Of a stretch of DNA of 64,000 nt, positions 18,276 through 26,991 are shown piece by piece. The notes under the pieces were generated by a model. The model saw only the letters and a list, made by a program, of their open reading frames with translations, was not told the origin of the DNA and did not search any database. Positions within the stretch are counted from its first letter, which is position 1, and the number at the start of each line of letters is the position of its first letter. Both the position numbers and the translations under genes were made by a program. The DNA is from Gilliamella apicola (lineage in GTDB: Bacteria; Pseudomonadota; Gammaproteobacteria; Enterobacterales; Orbaceae), in NCBI RefSeq assembly GCF_003202915.1, contig NZ_QGLP01000010.1, positions 62,001 to 126,000 of the forward strand, read 5' to 3'.

Positions 18276-20018
18276 ATGAACATTTCTGAACCACTGCGTT
18301 TTATTCTATTAATAAAGTTAATGGGTAAGACTTTTTGGATATCAACACTGACAGCAATCATCTCAACCATTATGACGCTGGTACCCATTTGGATACTTTA
18401 CATCATGGTGAGAGAACTGACTATTGCCACCGTGTCGCTTGAACTTATCTATTCATGCCTAGTAGCAGCATTCATTGCAATATTGCTTCGCTGGGGATTA
18501 ATTGTGATTAGCCATGTTAGTGCTCATCATGGCGCATTAAAGCTAGCTTATCATTTAAAGTTGCATTTAACCAATAAGTTGGGATTAGCTCCCTTATCGT
18601 TTTTCAGCGCTCATACAGCAAGTGATTTACGTAAAGTAATTAATGATGATATCGCCGCATTAGAAGCTTTTCTGGCGCATTTTTTGCCCGATGTGGCTTC
18701 AGCGCTTACTCTGCCAATTGTTGGATTATCATTGTTACTTTATATAGATGTACAGATGGCGTTTGTTGCTATTCTATTATTGCCAATCGCATTTTGCTGC
18801 CAATGGTTATCTATGCGACACAGTGCCGAACAAGCGCGTCAGTGGGGAGAGTTACAGCTCAATATAGCCCAAAAAGTAAGTGAATATATCCGAGGCATTG
18901 CAGTAATTAAAAGTTTTGGACTGAGAGCTGATTCTTTTCGTCAACTCAGTCAGACAATCCGTAATGTCGCACCTTGGATAGAAAACTACTGTAAAAAGAA
19001 TATGTTTGGTTGGAATTGTTTTAATTGTTTACTTTCAAGCAATTTAGTCTTGGTGGCGCCTATTGGAGCCTGGCGCTGTTTTCATGGGGATTTAGCGTCA
19101 GTTGATTGGTTACTGTGTTTATTGGTTGCTCCGGTAATAGTTCAACCATTTTCACGCCTTGTATTTGCGTTATCGGAACAAGCCCAACGGCAAGGCTCGT
19201 TAGATCGTCTTAACCAGATAGTTAATGTATCACAGATGACAGTACCTGATGTGATTGATCAGGCGAGTTTACCAATGGGAAATCTTGTGTTGTCGTTCTC
19301 TAGCGTTTCTTACCGTTACGATCAGCAAAAACCAGCTCTTCAAGAGGTAACCTTTAATACATTGCCACATGGATTAACTGCGATTGTTGGGCCTAGTGGC
19401 GCGGGGAAAACAACGATTGCCCATTTAGCAACACGATTACTTGACTGTGATCGCGGTGAAATCACCTTGGGTGGGCTCAATATCCAGCATTGGCCAATAG
19501 AAGAGTTGTTTAAACAGATATCCATGGTATCTCAGAATGTATATCTTTTTAATGGCACGGTTTTGGAAAATTTATTACTCGGTCGACCGGATGCCAATAT
19601 TGATCAGGTAATTGCTGCAACAAAGGCAGCCTATGCTCATGAATTTATTCTCTCTCTACCACAAGGATATGACACCCCAATTGGTGAAAATGGCACCCGC
19701 TTATCGGGAGGTGAACGCCAACGCCTTTCCATTGCCAGAGCACTATTAAGAGATGCCCCTCTTTTAATTCTGGATGAAGCAACAGCCTATGCAGATAGTG
19801 AGAACGAGTGGCTTATTCAACAGGCTATCGCCAATCTTTGCAATGGGCGAAGTGTGCTAATGATTGCCCATCGCCTTAAAACGATTATCCATGCTGATCA
19901 AATAATCGTTGTCGAGCAAGGAAAAGTGGTTGGTCAGGGACGCCATGACGAACTACTTCTGAAGTGTCCCTGTTATTGTCAACTCTGGCAAGATATCGAG
20001 TTGAATGGAGAAAAATAA
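18276..20018 (+). CDS. ybtP: YbtP-like ABC transporter, membrane-ATPase half
   Basis: 580 residues: six membrane helices in the first ~310 residues, then an ABC ATPase with Walker A GPSGAGKTT (372-380), signature LSGGERQRLS (from 476) and Walker B LLILDEATA (Asp500). YbtP and YbtQ have exporter folds but serve iron-yersiniabactin uptake through the inner membrane (family knowledge). Ribosome site GAGGA before the ATG. The next gene starts immediately after its stop, so the two halves are made together as a heterodimer. Paralogue IrtA/IrtB of mycobacteria is the nearest alternative. Confidence 0.87.
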   Translation: MNISEPLRFILLIKLMGKTFWISTLTAIISTIMTLVPIWILYIMVRELTIATVSLELIYSCLVAAFIAILLRWGLIVISHVSAHHGALKLAYHLKLHLTNKLGLAPLSFFSAHTASDLRKVINDDIAALEAFLAHFLPDVASALTLPIVGLSLLLYIDVQMAFVAILLLPIAFCCQWLSMRHSAEQARQWGELQLNIAQKVSEYIRGIAVIKSFGLRADSFRQLSQTIRNVAPWIENYCKKNMFGWNCFNCLLSSNLVLVAPIGAWRCFHGDLASVDWLLCLLVAPVIVQPFSRLVFALSEQAQRQGSLDRLNQIVNVSQMTVPDVIDQASLPMGNLVLSFSSVSYRYDQQKPALQEVTFNTLPHGLTAIVGPSGAGKTTIAHLATRLLDCDRGEITLGGLNIQHWPIEELFKQISMVSQNVYLFNGTVLENLLLGRPDANIDQVIAATKAAYAHEFILSLPQGYDTPIGENGTRLSGGERQRLSIARALLRDAPLLILDEATAYADSENEWLIQQAIANLCNGRSVLMIAHRLKTIIHADQIIVVEQGKVVGQGRHDELLLKCPCYCQLWQDIELNGEK

Positions 20019-21785
20019 ATGCTGATTAAATTTATTCGCGCCGGTTATCAGTTGGCTGGTTATCAAGATCGTCGGCTAACCAAAGGATTATCTCTGGCAG
20101 CACTTGATGGTTGCTTATTGACAGTAAGTTATTACATTGTTGCACAACTTATCTTGTCCGTTTTCAATAAAACTATTTCGTTACCGATAATCCTATTAAG
20201 CGCAGTCGGTTTATTGTCCTGCCTGTTGGGACGAATTTATTCAAGTAATTTGGCATTAAGCCACGTTTTTGGTGGGACTTATGCCATGATGGCTGAAGCT
20301 AGAATTCGAATTATTAACCATTTACACGCTTTACCACTAGGTTGGTTTTCAGCAAAACGAACGGGGGATTTAAGTGTTCGTTTAACATCCGATCTTGAGC
20401 TAATTGAATGGCTGTGGTCGCATTTTTTAGCTGTCTTTACCAGCACCATAGTCACGATGTTATTAATATTGGCACTGCTATGTTGGATTGATCTCTTTTT
20501 AGCTTTGCTAGTCATTATAACCATTCCCTTTTCCTTTTGGGTTATGTCATTAACGCAGCGTGTCATCAGTCGTTATGATGAAAAAATGTTGGACACTGCG
20601 AGTAATGCACAAGCTGAGTTATATGATTATATACAAGGCATTAACGTTATTCGCTGTTTTGGTCAGTTTGGTACAGCTTGGAAGCGTCTTTCTAATGCGT
20701 TGTTTCAACAATATCAAGCGCAACTAGTATTAGAAACTAAACCCTCTGCGTTAGTCGCACTATTTGGTTTTGTTAGTGAGTTCAGCTTTCTACTATTACT
20801 TGTATCAGGCGGATATTTGTTGTTTCAGGAACGTTTAGATATTCAGCACTTTATCCTACTCAATTTTTTTTCACTGATTGTCTATCGGCAATTACAAACA
20901 CTTGGCGATGGGTTAATAAAACTTCGATTTAGCTCACGCGCCATGGAACGTATCAAAAAACTACTGAGTGAAACACCGGTGGCCACATATAATGATGGGA
21001 ACGTCTCTATAATCCCTAGCTCGAATGAAATTACTGTAAAGCAACTCACTTTTACCTATCCTGAACAATCCTGTCCGGTCTTACAAAACATTAACTGCCA
21101 CATTCAGAGTAATGCGATAACGGCTATTGTTGGCCCTAGTGGTTCAGGAAAAAGCACTCTGTTGCAACTCATTGCGCAAATGTGGGTACCAGACTCTGGT
21201 CAAATTCTTTGGGGTGAATATGATACTAAAATAATCGCTAGTGAGATCTTAGATCGCAATATTGCCATGGTATTTCAAGATGTGGTTTTGTTTTCGGCAT
21301 CAGTATTTGACAATATTTTGATGGGTAATCAAAACGCAACTGCTGAGGAAGTTATTCAGGCAGCTAAATTAGCTCAAGCTGATGAATTTATTCAAAAGTT
21401 ACCGGATAGTTATCAAACAATTCTTGGTGATAATGGTTACTCATTATCAGGCGGAGAACGGCAACGACTTTCAATTGCCAGAGCATTATTAAAAAAAGCC
21501 CCTATCATCCTATTGGATGAAGCGACTGCCAGTGTTGATGCGTCTACCGAAGTGGCAATACACCGAGTATTAGAAAACTTATCTCAACATTGTACCGTTG
21601 TAGTTGTTGCTCATCGTTTAAACACAATACAAAAAGCGCAGAAAATACTTGTTATGCATGCTGGATGTTTGGTGGAACAAGGGGATCATGACACCCTGCT
21701 TCGCCAAAATGGTCTTTACGCTCAATTGTGGCAACGTCAACAACAATCGCTTTCATGGCAGCTTAACCCAGCAAACAAGGAATGA
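20019..21785 (+). CDS. ybtQ: YbtQ-like ABC transporter, membrane-ATPase half
   Basis: 588 residues, same architecture as the preceding gene: membrane domain, Walker A GPSGSGKST (from 372), signature LSGGERQRLS (from 476), Walker B IILLDEATA (Asp500) and switch-His region VVAHRLNTI. Its start codon follows the stop of the first half without a gap (TAAATG). The pair should form the inner-membrane ferric-siderophore importer. Downstream lies only a decayed adenylating-enzyme fragment, so this is the last working gene of the locus. Confidence 0.87.
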   Translation: MLIKFIRAGYQLAGYQDRRLTKGLSLAALDGCLLTVSYYIVAQLILSVFNKTISLPIILLSAVGLLSCLLGRIYSSNLALSHVFGGTYAMMAEARIRIINHLHALPLGWFSAKRTGDLSVRLTSDLELIEWLWSHFLAVFTSTIVTMLLILALLCWIDLFLALLVIITIPFSFWVMSLTQRVISRYDEKMLDTASNAQAELYDYIQGINVIRCFGQFGTAWKRLSNALFQQYQAQLVLETKPSALVALFGFVSEFSFLLLLVSGGYLLFQERLDIQHFILLNFFSLIVYRQLQTLGDGLIKLRFSSRAMERIKKLLSETPVATYNDGNVSIIPSSNEITVKQLTFTYPEQSCPVLQNINCHIQSNAITAIVGPSGSGKSTLLQLIAQMWVPDSGQILWGEYDTKIIASEILDRNIAMVFQDVVLFSASVFDNILMGNQNATAEEVIQAAKLAQADEFIQKLPDSYQTILGDNGYSLSGGERQRLSIARALLKKAPIILLDEATASVDASTEVAIHRVLENLSQHCTVVVVAHRLNTIQKAQKILVMHAGCLVEQGDHDTLLRQNGLYAQLWQRQQQSLSWQLNPANKE

Positions 21786-21820
21786 CAACGCGATGGCTAC
21801 TTCAACACAGGCAAAATTAA

Positions 21821-22066
21821 ACAATTTTACACAATGTGATTATTATATCAGCCGGCACAACAGGCGCCCCAAGATTAATTCAGCCAACACATTCTGATTA
21901 TGCTCATTTTTCGATGACCGCTGCAACAGTATACTGGTATGAAGACAGTGTGTATCTTGCCGTATTGCCATATTGCCGTATTGACACAATTTTATATTAG
22001 GTTCTCTGGATATATTAAGGACGCTTTCTGTTGGTGGTTGTGTGGTATTGGTATTTGTCTCGTGGT
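21821..22066 (+). pseudogene. Relic of a salicyl-/DHB-AMP ligase (YbtE/EntE type)
   Basis: An open frame (from the stop at 21818 to a TAG at 21998-22000) encodes ISAGTTGAPRLIQPTHSDY and then TVYWYEDSVYLAVLP. It matches the P-loop of aryl-AMP ligases (LSGGTTG-PKLIPRTHDDY ... YLAVLPAAHN). After a frameshift, SLDILRTLSVGGCVVLV continues the match (SSPG-LG-LL-GG-VVL). Both ends of the gene are missing: only ~80 of ~530 codons remain. It is good evidence that a siderophore biosynthesis gene once followed the uptake genes and was lost. Confidence 0.72.
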
Positions 22067-22117
22067 ACTCGACTCGAATCTCTTATCGCATCGAATTAAA
22101 TATAGAGTAGTAATAAT

Positions 22118-22147
22118 AAAAAAGCCCACTCAAATGAGTAGGCGTTT
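22118..22147 (-). terminator. Terminator of the tRNA-His/tRNA-Pro transcript
   Basis: A hairpin GCCCACTCA...TGAGTAGGC (one mismatch) flanked by an A-run that reads as a T-run on the minus strand, about 10 bases beyond the CCA end of tRNA-Pro. Confidence 0.75.
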
Positions 22148-22156
22148 CTATTAAAT

Positions 22157-22233
22157 TGGTCGGCGAGAGAGGATTCGAACCTCCGACCCACTGGTCCCAA
22201 ACCAGTTGCGCTACCAAGCTGCGCTACTCGCCG
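22157..22233 (-). tRNA. proM: tRNA-Pro (anticodon TGG)
   Basis: 77-base cloverleaf with encoded CCA. The acceptor stem CGGCGAG/CTCGCCG, D-loop AGCTTGGTAG, anticodon loop TTTGGGA and T-loop GTTCGAATC are all present. It reads the same as E. coli proM. It is co-transcribed with tRNA-His 30 bases upstream, as in the argX-hisR-leuT-proM cluster with argX and leuT absent from this spot. Confidence 0.97.
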
Positions 22234-22263
22234 TTAGAGTTGCTTCATCTATACGATATAAAA

Positions 22264-22340
22264 TGGGGTGGCTAATGGGATTCGAACCCACGACAACTGG
22301 AATCACAATCCAGGGCTCTACCAACTGAGCTATAGCCACC
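22264..22340 (-). tRNA. hisR: tRNA-His (anticodon GTG)
   Basis: 77 bases with encoded CCA and the extra 5' G (G-1) typical of tRNA-His. The anticodon loop TTGTGAT and T-arm GTGGGTTCGAATCCCAT are intact. It reads like E. coli hisR and heads a two-tRNA transcript. Confidence 0.97.
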
Positions 22341-22462
22341 ATAGAAGCAGGACGAAATATTACGCATAAAAAATAATATTGTCCAGCATATTTTTAAAAA
22401 ATAATACTGATTGGCTATATTAAAAGCGTTAAAAGCTTAATATTTTACCACTTTGGGTAAAA

Positions 22463-23758
22463 TTAAGCTTTATGCGACATGATATCTATTATCTGAGTGT
22501 CGGTGGCTTTCATGCTATTACTGACAATCGCCCCTAGATTATTAATGGTGGTTTCAACACTATCACAGACAATACCTTCATTACCCGTGACGCGAATTCG
22601 ATTTACCGCCATCAATACCGCTTTAAATCCTGATGAAACTGATGTTGAAACTTTCATTGCACAGCTATTCGACGCACCATCACAGATTATTCCCGACAAA
22701 TCACCAATCATATTACATATTGCCATATCCACCGGTTCATATTGACCTTTACCAAGCAACCATGCCATACCCGCTGCCGATCCCATCGCGGCGGTGGTTG
22801 CGGCACAAAGTGCCGATAACGGAGGAAATTTACTATGTATATAAATGGCAATAGTATGAGATAAAATCAGTGCTCTTGCTAATTGTTCAGGCGTAGCCTC
22901 TAAATAATCAGCAACCACCACCACTGGCATAGTCGCAGTTATCCCCTGATTGCCTGAACCTGAATTACTCATTGCCGGTAATGTCGCTCCGCCCATTCGA
23001 GCATCTGATGCCGCAGTGGTGCGAATAATTACTTTGGATAATAGATCGTCAGCCAACAATCCTGTTTTTGTTTGTTGATGTAATGTAGCGGCTATACTTA
23101 ATCCATACTCTCGTCGTAATCCCTCTTGAGATAATGCGTCATTTAATTCCGCAGAGTGTAATATAAATTCGATATCTTCAAAATTAGCTTGAGTTGCAAA
23201 ATCATATATCTGTTTGACTGACATATGGTTTATGATCGATTCATTGTTAGACTCATCTTGTATTTTGCTATCAGCTTTAAAAATACTTTCGCCATTTTTT
23301 TCGATCAAAATTACGTTAGTGTGTGAATTTTCAATGCATACCCTAACATGATCGCTACTCGTATAAACATTGGCTTCAGAATAAATCGCCTTATCGTTAT
23401 CCGCAATTTTTACATTAACTTTGTATTCACTAAGAAGGGCTTTAGCTTGGTTAATTTGTTTTGGCGTGATGTTTTTTAAGACTTCAAGACCAGCCTGAGC
23501 ATCACCACCAATTGCGCCAATTGCCGCTGCAATAGGCAATCCCACCATACCTGTACCAGGAACAGTAACCCCCATGCCGTTTTTCATAAGATTGGGTGAA
23601 ACATAAGCCTCAATACGATTAATCTTATTTTTATTAAGATATTTACTGGCAATAGCTGCCGCTAAAGCAAGCGAGATAGGTTCGGTACAACCAAGAGCCG
23701 GTAAAACCTCATGTTTCACCAATTTAATTAATTGTTGCCACATTACTTGTTGTTCCAT
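22463..23758 (-). CDS. cyuA: L-cysteine desulfidase CyuA/YhaM family (UPF0597)
   Basis: 431 residues of the UPF0597/YhaM family: an Fe-S-dependent lyase degrading L-cysteine to pyruvate, ammonia and sulfide (as shown for CyuA homologues). The N-terminal [16 protein letters not shown] carries a conserved Cys. The C-terminal region has further Cys residues, [22 protein letters not shown], expected to hold the [4Fe-4S] cluster. The Gly-rich [11 protein letters not shown] motif is typical of the L-serine dehydratase alpha-like fold. The usual partners cyuR and cyuP are not adjacent. The gene diverges from cpxR over 372 bases. Confidence 0.88.
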   Translation of the reverse strand: MEQQVMWQQLIKLVKHEVLPALGCTEPISLALAAAIASKYLNKNKINRIEAYVSPNLMKNGMGVTVPGTGMVGLPIAAAIGAIGGDAQAGLEVLKNITPKQINQAKALLSEYKVNVKIADNDKAIYSEANVYTSSDHVRVCIENSHTNVILIEKNGESIFKADSKIQDESNNESIINHMSVKQIYDFATQANFEDIEFILHSAELNDALSQEGLRREYGLSIAATLHQQTKTGLLADDLLSKVIIRTTAASDARMGGATLPAMSNSGSGNQGITATMPVVVVADYLEATPEQLARALILSHTIAIYIHSKFPPLSALCAATTAAMGSAAGMAWLLGKGQYEPVDMAICNMIGDLSGIICDGASNSCAMKVSTSVSSGFKAVLMAVNRIRVTGNEGIVCDSVETTINNLGAIVSNSMKATDTQIIDIMSHKA

Positions 23759-23971
23759 CTTTTATCTCCATATAGCTAACATTAAATAGTGAAACGTTCA
23801 GTTAATTAATAAAGCGACTATTTTATTCTATTTAACTTGAAAACTGAATGTACCGTTCACATATTAGATAACGAGTTAGGTAAAAATATTAATCAAACAC
23901 TGATGTTATTAATAAATTACACTACGACTAACAGCTCCTTATTTAATCGTTTTTTGATTGAAATGCACACT

Positions 23972-23987
23972 GTAAAAATAGCGTAAA
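23972..23987 (+). promoter_or_regulatory. Possible CpxR box upstream of cpxRA
   Basis: GTAAA-N6-GTAAA, one base longer than the usual GTAAA-N5-GTAAA tandem repeat bound by phosphorylated CpxR. It is ~145 bases upstream of cpxR, so it would fit autoregulation; the motif is short and AT-rich, so chance is possible. Confidence 0.35.
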
Positions 23988-24078
23988 TCTAAAATTTCTA
24001 TACTTGGTTGCATAGTAAATAAATTAATCAGGAATAGAGCAAAATATGTAATATTTTAGTAAATCCACCTGACTTTTT

Positions 24079-24100
24079 TTTTATTATTGCAATAATAAAA
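24079..24100. promoter_or_regulatory. Perfect 22-bp palindrome in the cpxR leader
   Basis: A perfect inverted repeat centred on TTGCAA between 24089 and 24090, with 11-bp arms. It ends 30 bases before the cpxR start. It may be an operator or a leader hairpin. Confidence 0.4.
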
Positions 24101-24130
24101 CTATCTAAAATTAAATAATAATGGCGACAT

Positions 24131-24814
24131 ATGATAAATATTTTATTAATTGATGATGATGTAGAATTATCGCAAATGCTTAGCGAATATTTAACCAATG
24201 AAGGTTTTAATATTAAAAGTGTTTACTTAGGTAAAGATGGTATTGATGAAGCTCTATCAGGTAAATATCGTGCGGCAATTTTAGATGTAATGTTACCTGA
24301 TATTAATGGAATTGATGTCCTTAAAAGCATTCGTCAACAGTGTAATATGCCAGTTATTATGCTAACCGCCAAAGGTGATAATATTGATCGCGTGTTGGGG
24401 TTAGAATTAGGCGCTGATGATTACATTCCTAAACCTTGTTATCCTCGTGAATTATTAGCGAGATTGCGTGCCGTTTTACGTCGTTTTGATGAACGTTCAG
24501 TCGAATTAGTCGATGATAAAAAATATCATTTTAATGGTTTAACTTTAGATATCCCTCAACGGCTATGTACTTGGAATGGTCAACCTATTGATTTAACTTC
24601 TACCGAATTTAACTTGTTAGTTCTATTGGTTAAACATAGTGAACGAGTGGTGACTAAAGAAGAATTATCTGAAATAGGTCTTGGTCGGGCTCGTGAACTT
24701 TATGATCGCAGCGTCGACGTCCATATCAGCAATATCCGCCAAAAATTACATCAAGTGGCACAAAATGATGTAACCATTGAAACGATAAGAGCTGTTGGTT
24801 ACCGTATTCGTTAA
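24131..24814 (+). CDS. cpxR: Envelope-stress response regulator CpxR
   Basis: 227 residues: an N-terminal receiver domain with the acidic pocket Asp8-10, phospho-acceptor Asp52 (AILDVMLPD) and Lys101 (YIPKPCYP), and a C-terminal OmpR-type winged helix (residues ~130-227). RVLGLELGADDYIPKP matches CpxR closely. It responds to misfolded envelope proteins through CpxA and controls periplasmic folding genes. The sensor gene follows after 23 bases. cpxP is not next to it. Overall OmpR-family membership is certain; the Cpx name rests on sequence resemblance and the paired CpxA. Confidence 0.9.
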   Translation: MINILLIDDDVELSQMLSEYLTNEGFNIKSVYLGKDGIDEALSGKYRAAILDVMLPDINGIDVLKSIRQQCNMPVIMLTAKGDNIDRVLGLELGADDYIPKPCYPRELLARLRAVLRRFDERSVELVDDKKYHFNGLTLDIPQRLCTWNGQPIDLTSTEFNLLVLLVKHSERVVTKEELSEIGLGRARELYDRSVDVHISNIRQKLHQVAQNDVTIETIRAVGYRIR

Positions 24815-24837
24815 CCATCCTGTAGGTTTGATTTAAT

Positions 24838-26142
24838 ATGAATCGTCGATTATTTTGGAAAATACTGATTATATTTTGGATAATCTTTTATCTTACCTTC
24901 CAATTAACTTGGATTGCGTTCTCTTATTATATTGAGAATAAAAATCAACGATTCTTAAATCATATGCCAACTAAAGTGGATATGATTGCACAATTATTAC
25001 ATGTTGCCGGTGAAGATGAGACGCTCAATTTTATCGCCCATCTACCCGAACGTGAGCGAGTTTTATTGTCGATAAAATTGGTCTCTCCGCAAAATGATCA
25101 AGTCAATATCATTACCGATGAACTTGAACCGACCACTTATATCTACCAAAGAATGGCGGTTGCACCAGATGGTACGCTTTACTCGGTATCATTTAAAGAT
25201 GATAAAACCGATCACAGCAACAACACTAAAAAAACTCTGTTTACAATGCCAACACCCATTGTACTAATGGGGATCTGTGTTGGCTTAGTGTTCAGTCTAT
25301 TTTTAGCCTGGAACTTAACCAGACCGATGAAGTTACTAAGAGAAGGATTTTTCCGCGTCTCGCAAGGCGATCTGTCGGTTCGGTTATTTAAAAAGTTAAA
25401 ACCTCGTCGTGATGAACTGAGTGAATTAGGTAAAGATTTTGATATGATGGTTGAGCAACTCAACATCTTAATATCTGATCGTCAAGCGCTACTTCATGAT
25501 GTTTCCCATGAACTTAGAACCCCTCTGGCACGCTTACAACTGGCAATCGGCCTTGCGCAACAAAATAAACAAAATATCGATACTTCATTAGCTAGAATCG
25601 AGTTAGAATCGCAACGGTTAGACCAACTAATTGGGGAAATATTGAATTATTCACGGGCTGAAATGAATAATCGAACCGATGAATATTTTGACTTAAAAGA
25701 GTTAATTGGTGTGGTGGTTAATGATGCTAACTATGAAGCCAATCACCAATCGATAGAGGTAGAATTTAACTTATCATCTATCAGCCACTCTATTGTTAAA
25801 GGTAATTCCGAACAGATACGCCGGGCGATTGAAAATATCATTCGTAATGCTATCCGCTTCTCTAAAGCCGGTCAAACGGTTGAAGTATCATTAAAAGAAG
25901 CAGGAAAATATTTGCAAATCGAAGTTAAAGACCGTGGGCCGGGTGTCGATGCGAGTAAATTATCGAGTATTTTTGAGTCTTTTGTCCGTATTCAATCAGC
26001 ACAATTAGGTAAAGGATATGGCCTAGGTTTAGCCATTGCCAGAAAGACCGTTATTATGCATAACGGTACTATTCAAGCTAATAATCGTGATGGTGGTGGT
26101 TTAGTGGTGACAATAAAACTACCTTATTGGCGAAAACACTAA
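24838..26142 (+). CDS. cpxA: Envelope-stress sensor histidine kinase CpxA
   Basis: 434 residues: membrane helix ~8-30, periplasmic sensor ~31-137, second helix ~139-160, HAMP domain ~161-215, HisKA with the phospho-acceptor His224 in LLHDVSHELRTPLARLQ, and HATPase_c with the N box (ENIIRNAIRFS), G1 (DRGPGVD) and G2 (GYGLGLAIA). The sensor domain is about 107 residues, shorter than in E. coli CpxA. The last 4 bases overlap the convergent carboxypeptidase gene. Confidence 0.9.
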   Translation: MNRRLFWKILIIFWIIFYLTFQLTWIAFSYYIENKNQRFLNHMPTKVDMIAQLLHVAGEDETLNFIAHLPERERVLLSIKLVSPQNDQVNIITDELEPTTYIYQRMAVAPDGTLYSVSFKDDKTDHSNNTKKTLFTMPTPIVLMGICVGLVFSLFLAWNLTRPMKLLREGFFRVSQGDLSVRLFKKLKPRRDELSELGKDFDMMVEQLNILISDRQALLHDVSHELRTPLARLQLAIGLAQQNKQNIDTSLARIELESQRLDQLIGEILNYSRAEMNNRTDEYFDLKELIGVVVNDANYEANHQSIEVEFNLSSISHSIVKGNSEQIRRAIENIIRNAIRFSKAGQTVEVSLKEAGKYLQIEVKDRGPGVDASKLSSIFESFVRIQSAQLGKGYGLGLAIARKTVIMHNGTIQANNRDGGGLVVTIKLPYWRKH

Positions 26143-26891
26143 TAACACTCGGAATTAACGGTTAATACATACTCTTTTACTAAGCTTTCTAGGGTAATTT
26201 TATCAGAGCCAGTAAAATTCAAATTTTGCAGAATCGTTTGTGGATTGGTTTCGAGTATCGTCTTGTATTGGACTAAATATTGTTTAGCAATTGGTTTATA
26301 TGACCAGTGCCATTCTTCGGGCAAATACCCGCCATTTCGCCCTTCACTAAATGGTTGGCAAAAACCATATTTTGGTAAGTTTTCACGTAGCCATTGATAT
26401 AAAATAATACCCTGTTTATCATTTTGAAAATATTCCGATGACACACTAGTAATATCAATATCGGTTCCCCAATGATGTCTTGATGTACCCGGCATTGAAG
26501 ATAATTTTAAAATTTTCTTGGCAATTTTTTGTGGCCCTACCAATTTAGGTAACAAGGCATCCCATTTACGTTGCCAAATACCATTTTGATAAGTGTAATT
26601 ACGCGTAGCACTTACCACAATAAACGGAATATCGGGATACGATTTTTTAAAATCATTATAAGCTTTAATTAACTGCTGGGCAGGCTCCTTTTGAAGATAC
26701 ATGCCCTTTTTATTTACCGGTAATATTGTTGAATCAAGAGCAATAAAATCGCTATCATTTTTTTCATTAAATTGCCCTGTAAGTTTATGTAGCGGAATAG
26801 ATTGTGCCATAGTAAATGTTGAACATAAAAGTAGAGTTAAAGTTTGGGTAAAATTGATAATTGTTTTTAATTGTATTATTTTTTTCATCAT
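26139..26891 (-). CDS. D-Ala-D-Ala carboxypeptidase, VanY/M15B family, exported
   Basis: About 250 residues. A signal peptide (residues 1-29, ending FTMA) directs it to the periplasm. The zinc-binding motif S-x-H-x-x-G-x-x-x-D appears as SRHHWGTDID (His139, Asp146), followed by PEEWHWSY with the third ligand His. This is the M15B/VanY peptidase pattern for trimming D-alanine from peptidoglycan. The start was set at the ATG pair 26886-26891; the longer frame to 27026 would run into rlmN and lacks a signal peptide at its front. It diverges from rlmN. Confidence 0.83.
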   Translation of the reverse strand: MMKKIIQLKTIINFTQTLTLLLCSTFTMAQSIPLHKLTGQFNEKNDSDFIALDSTILPVNKKGMYLQKEPAQQLIKAYNDFKKSYPDIPFIVVSATRNYTYQNGIWQRKWDALLPKLVGPQKIAKKILKLSSMPGTSRHHWGTDIDITSVSSEYFQNDKQGIILYQWLRENLPKYGFCQPFSEGRNGGYLPEEWHWSYKPIAKQYLVQYKTILETNPQTILQNLNFTGSDKITLESLVKEYVLTVNSECY

Positions 26892-26991
26892 TGACACTGT
26901 AATTAAGATTATATTAGCCAGACAAGCTGAAAAACAGTATAATCCTTTCCCTAAAAATTGAAATAGCCATAATGTGTAAAAACGAGGCCAT

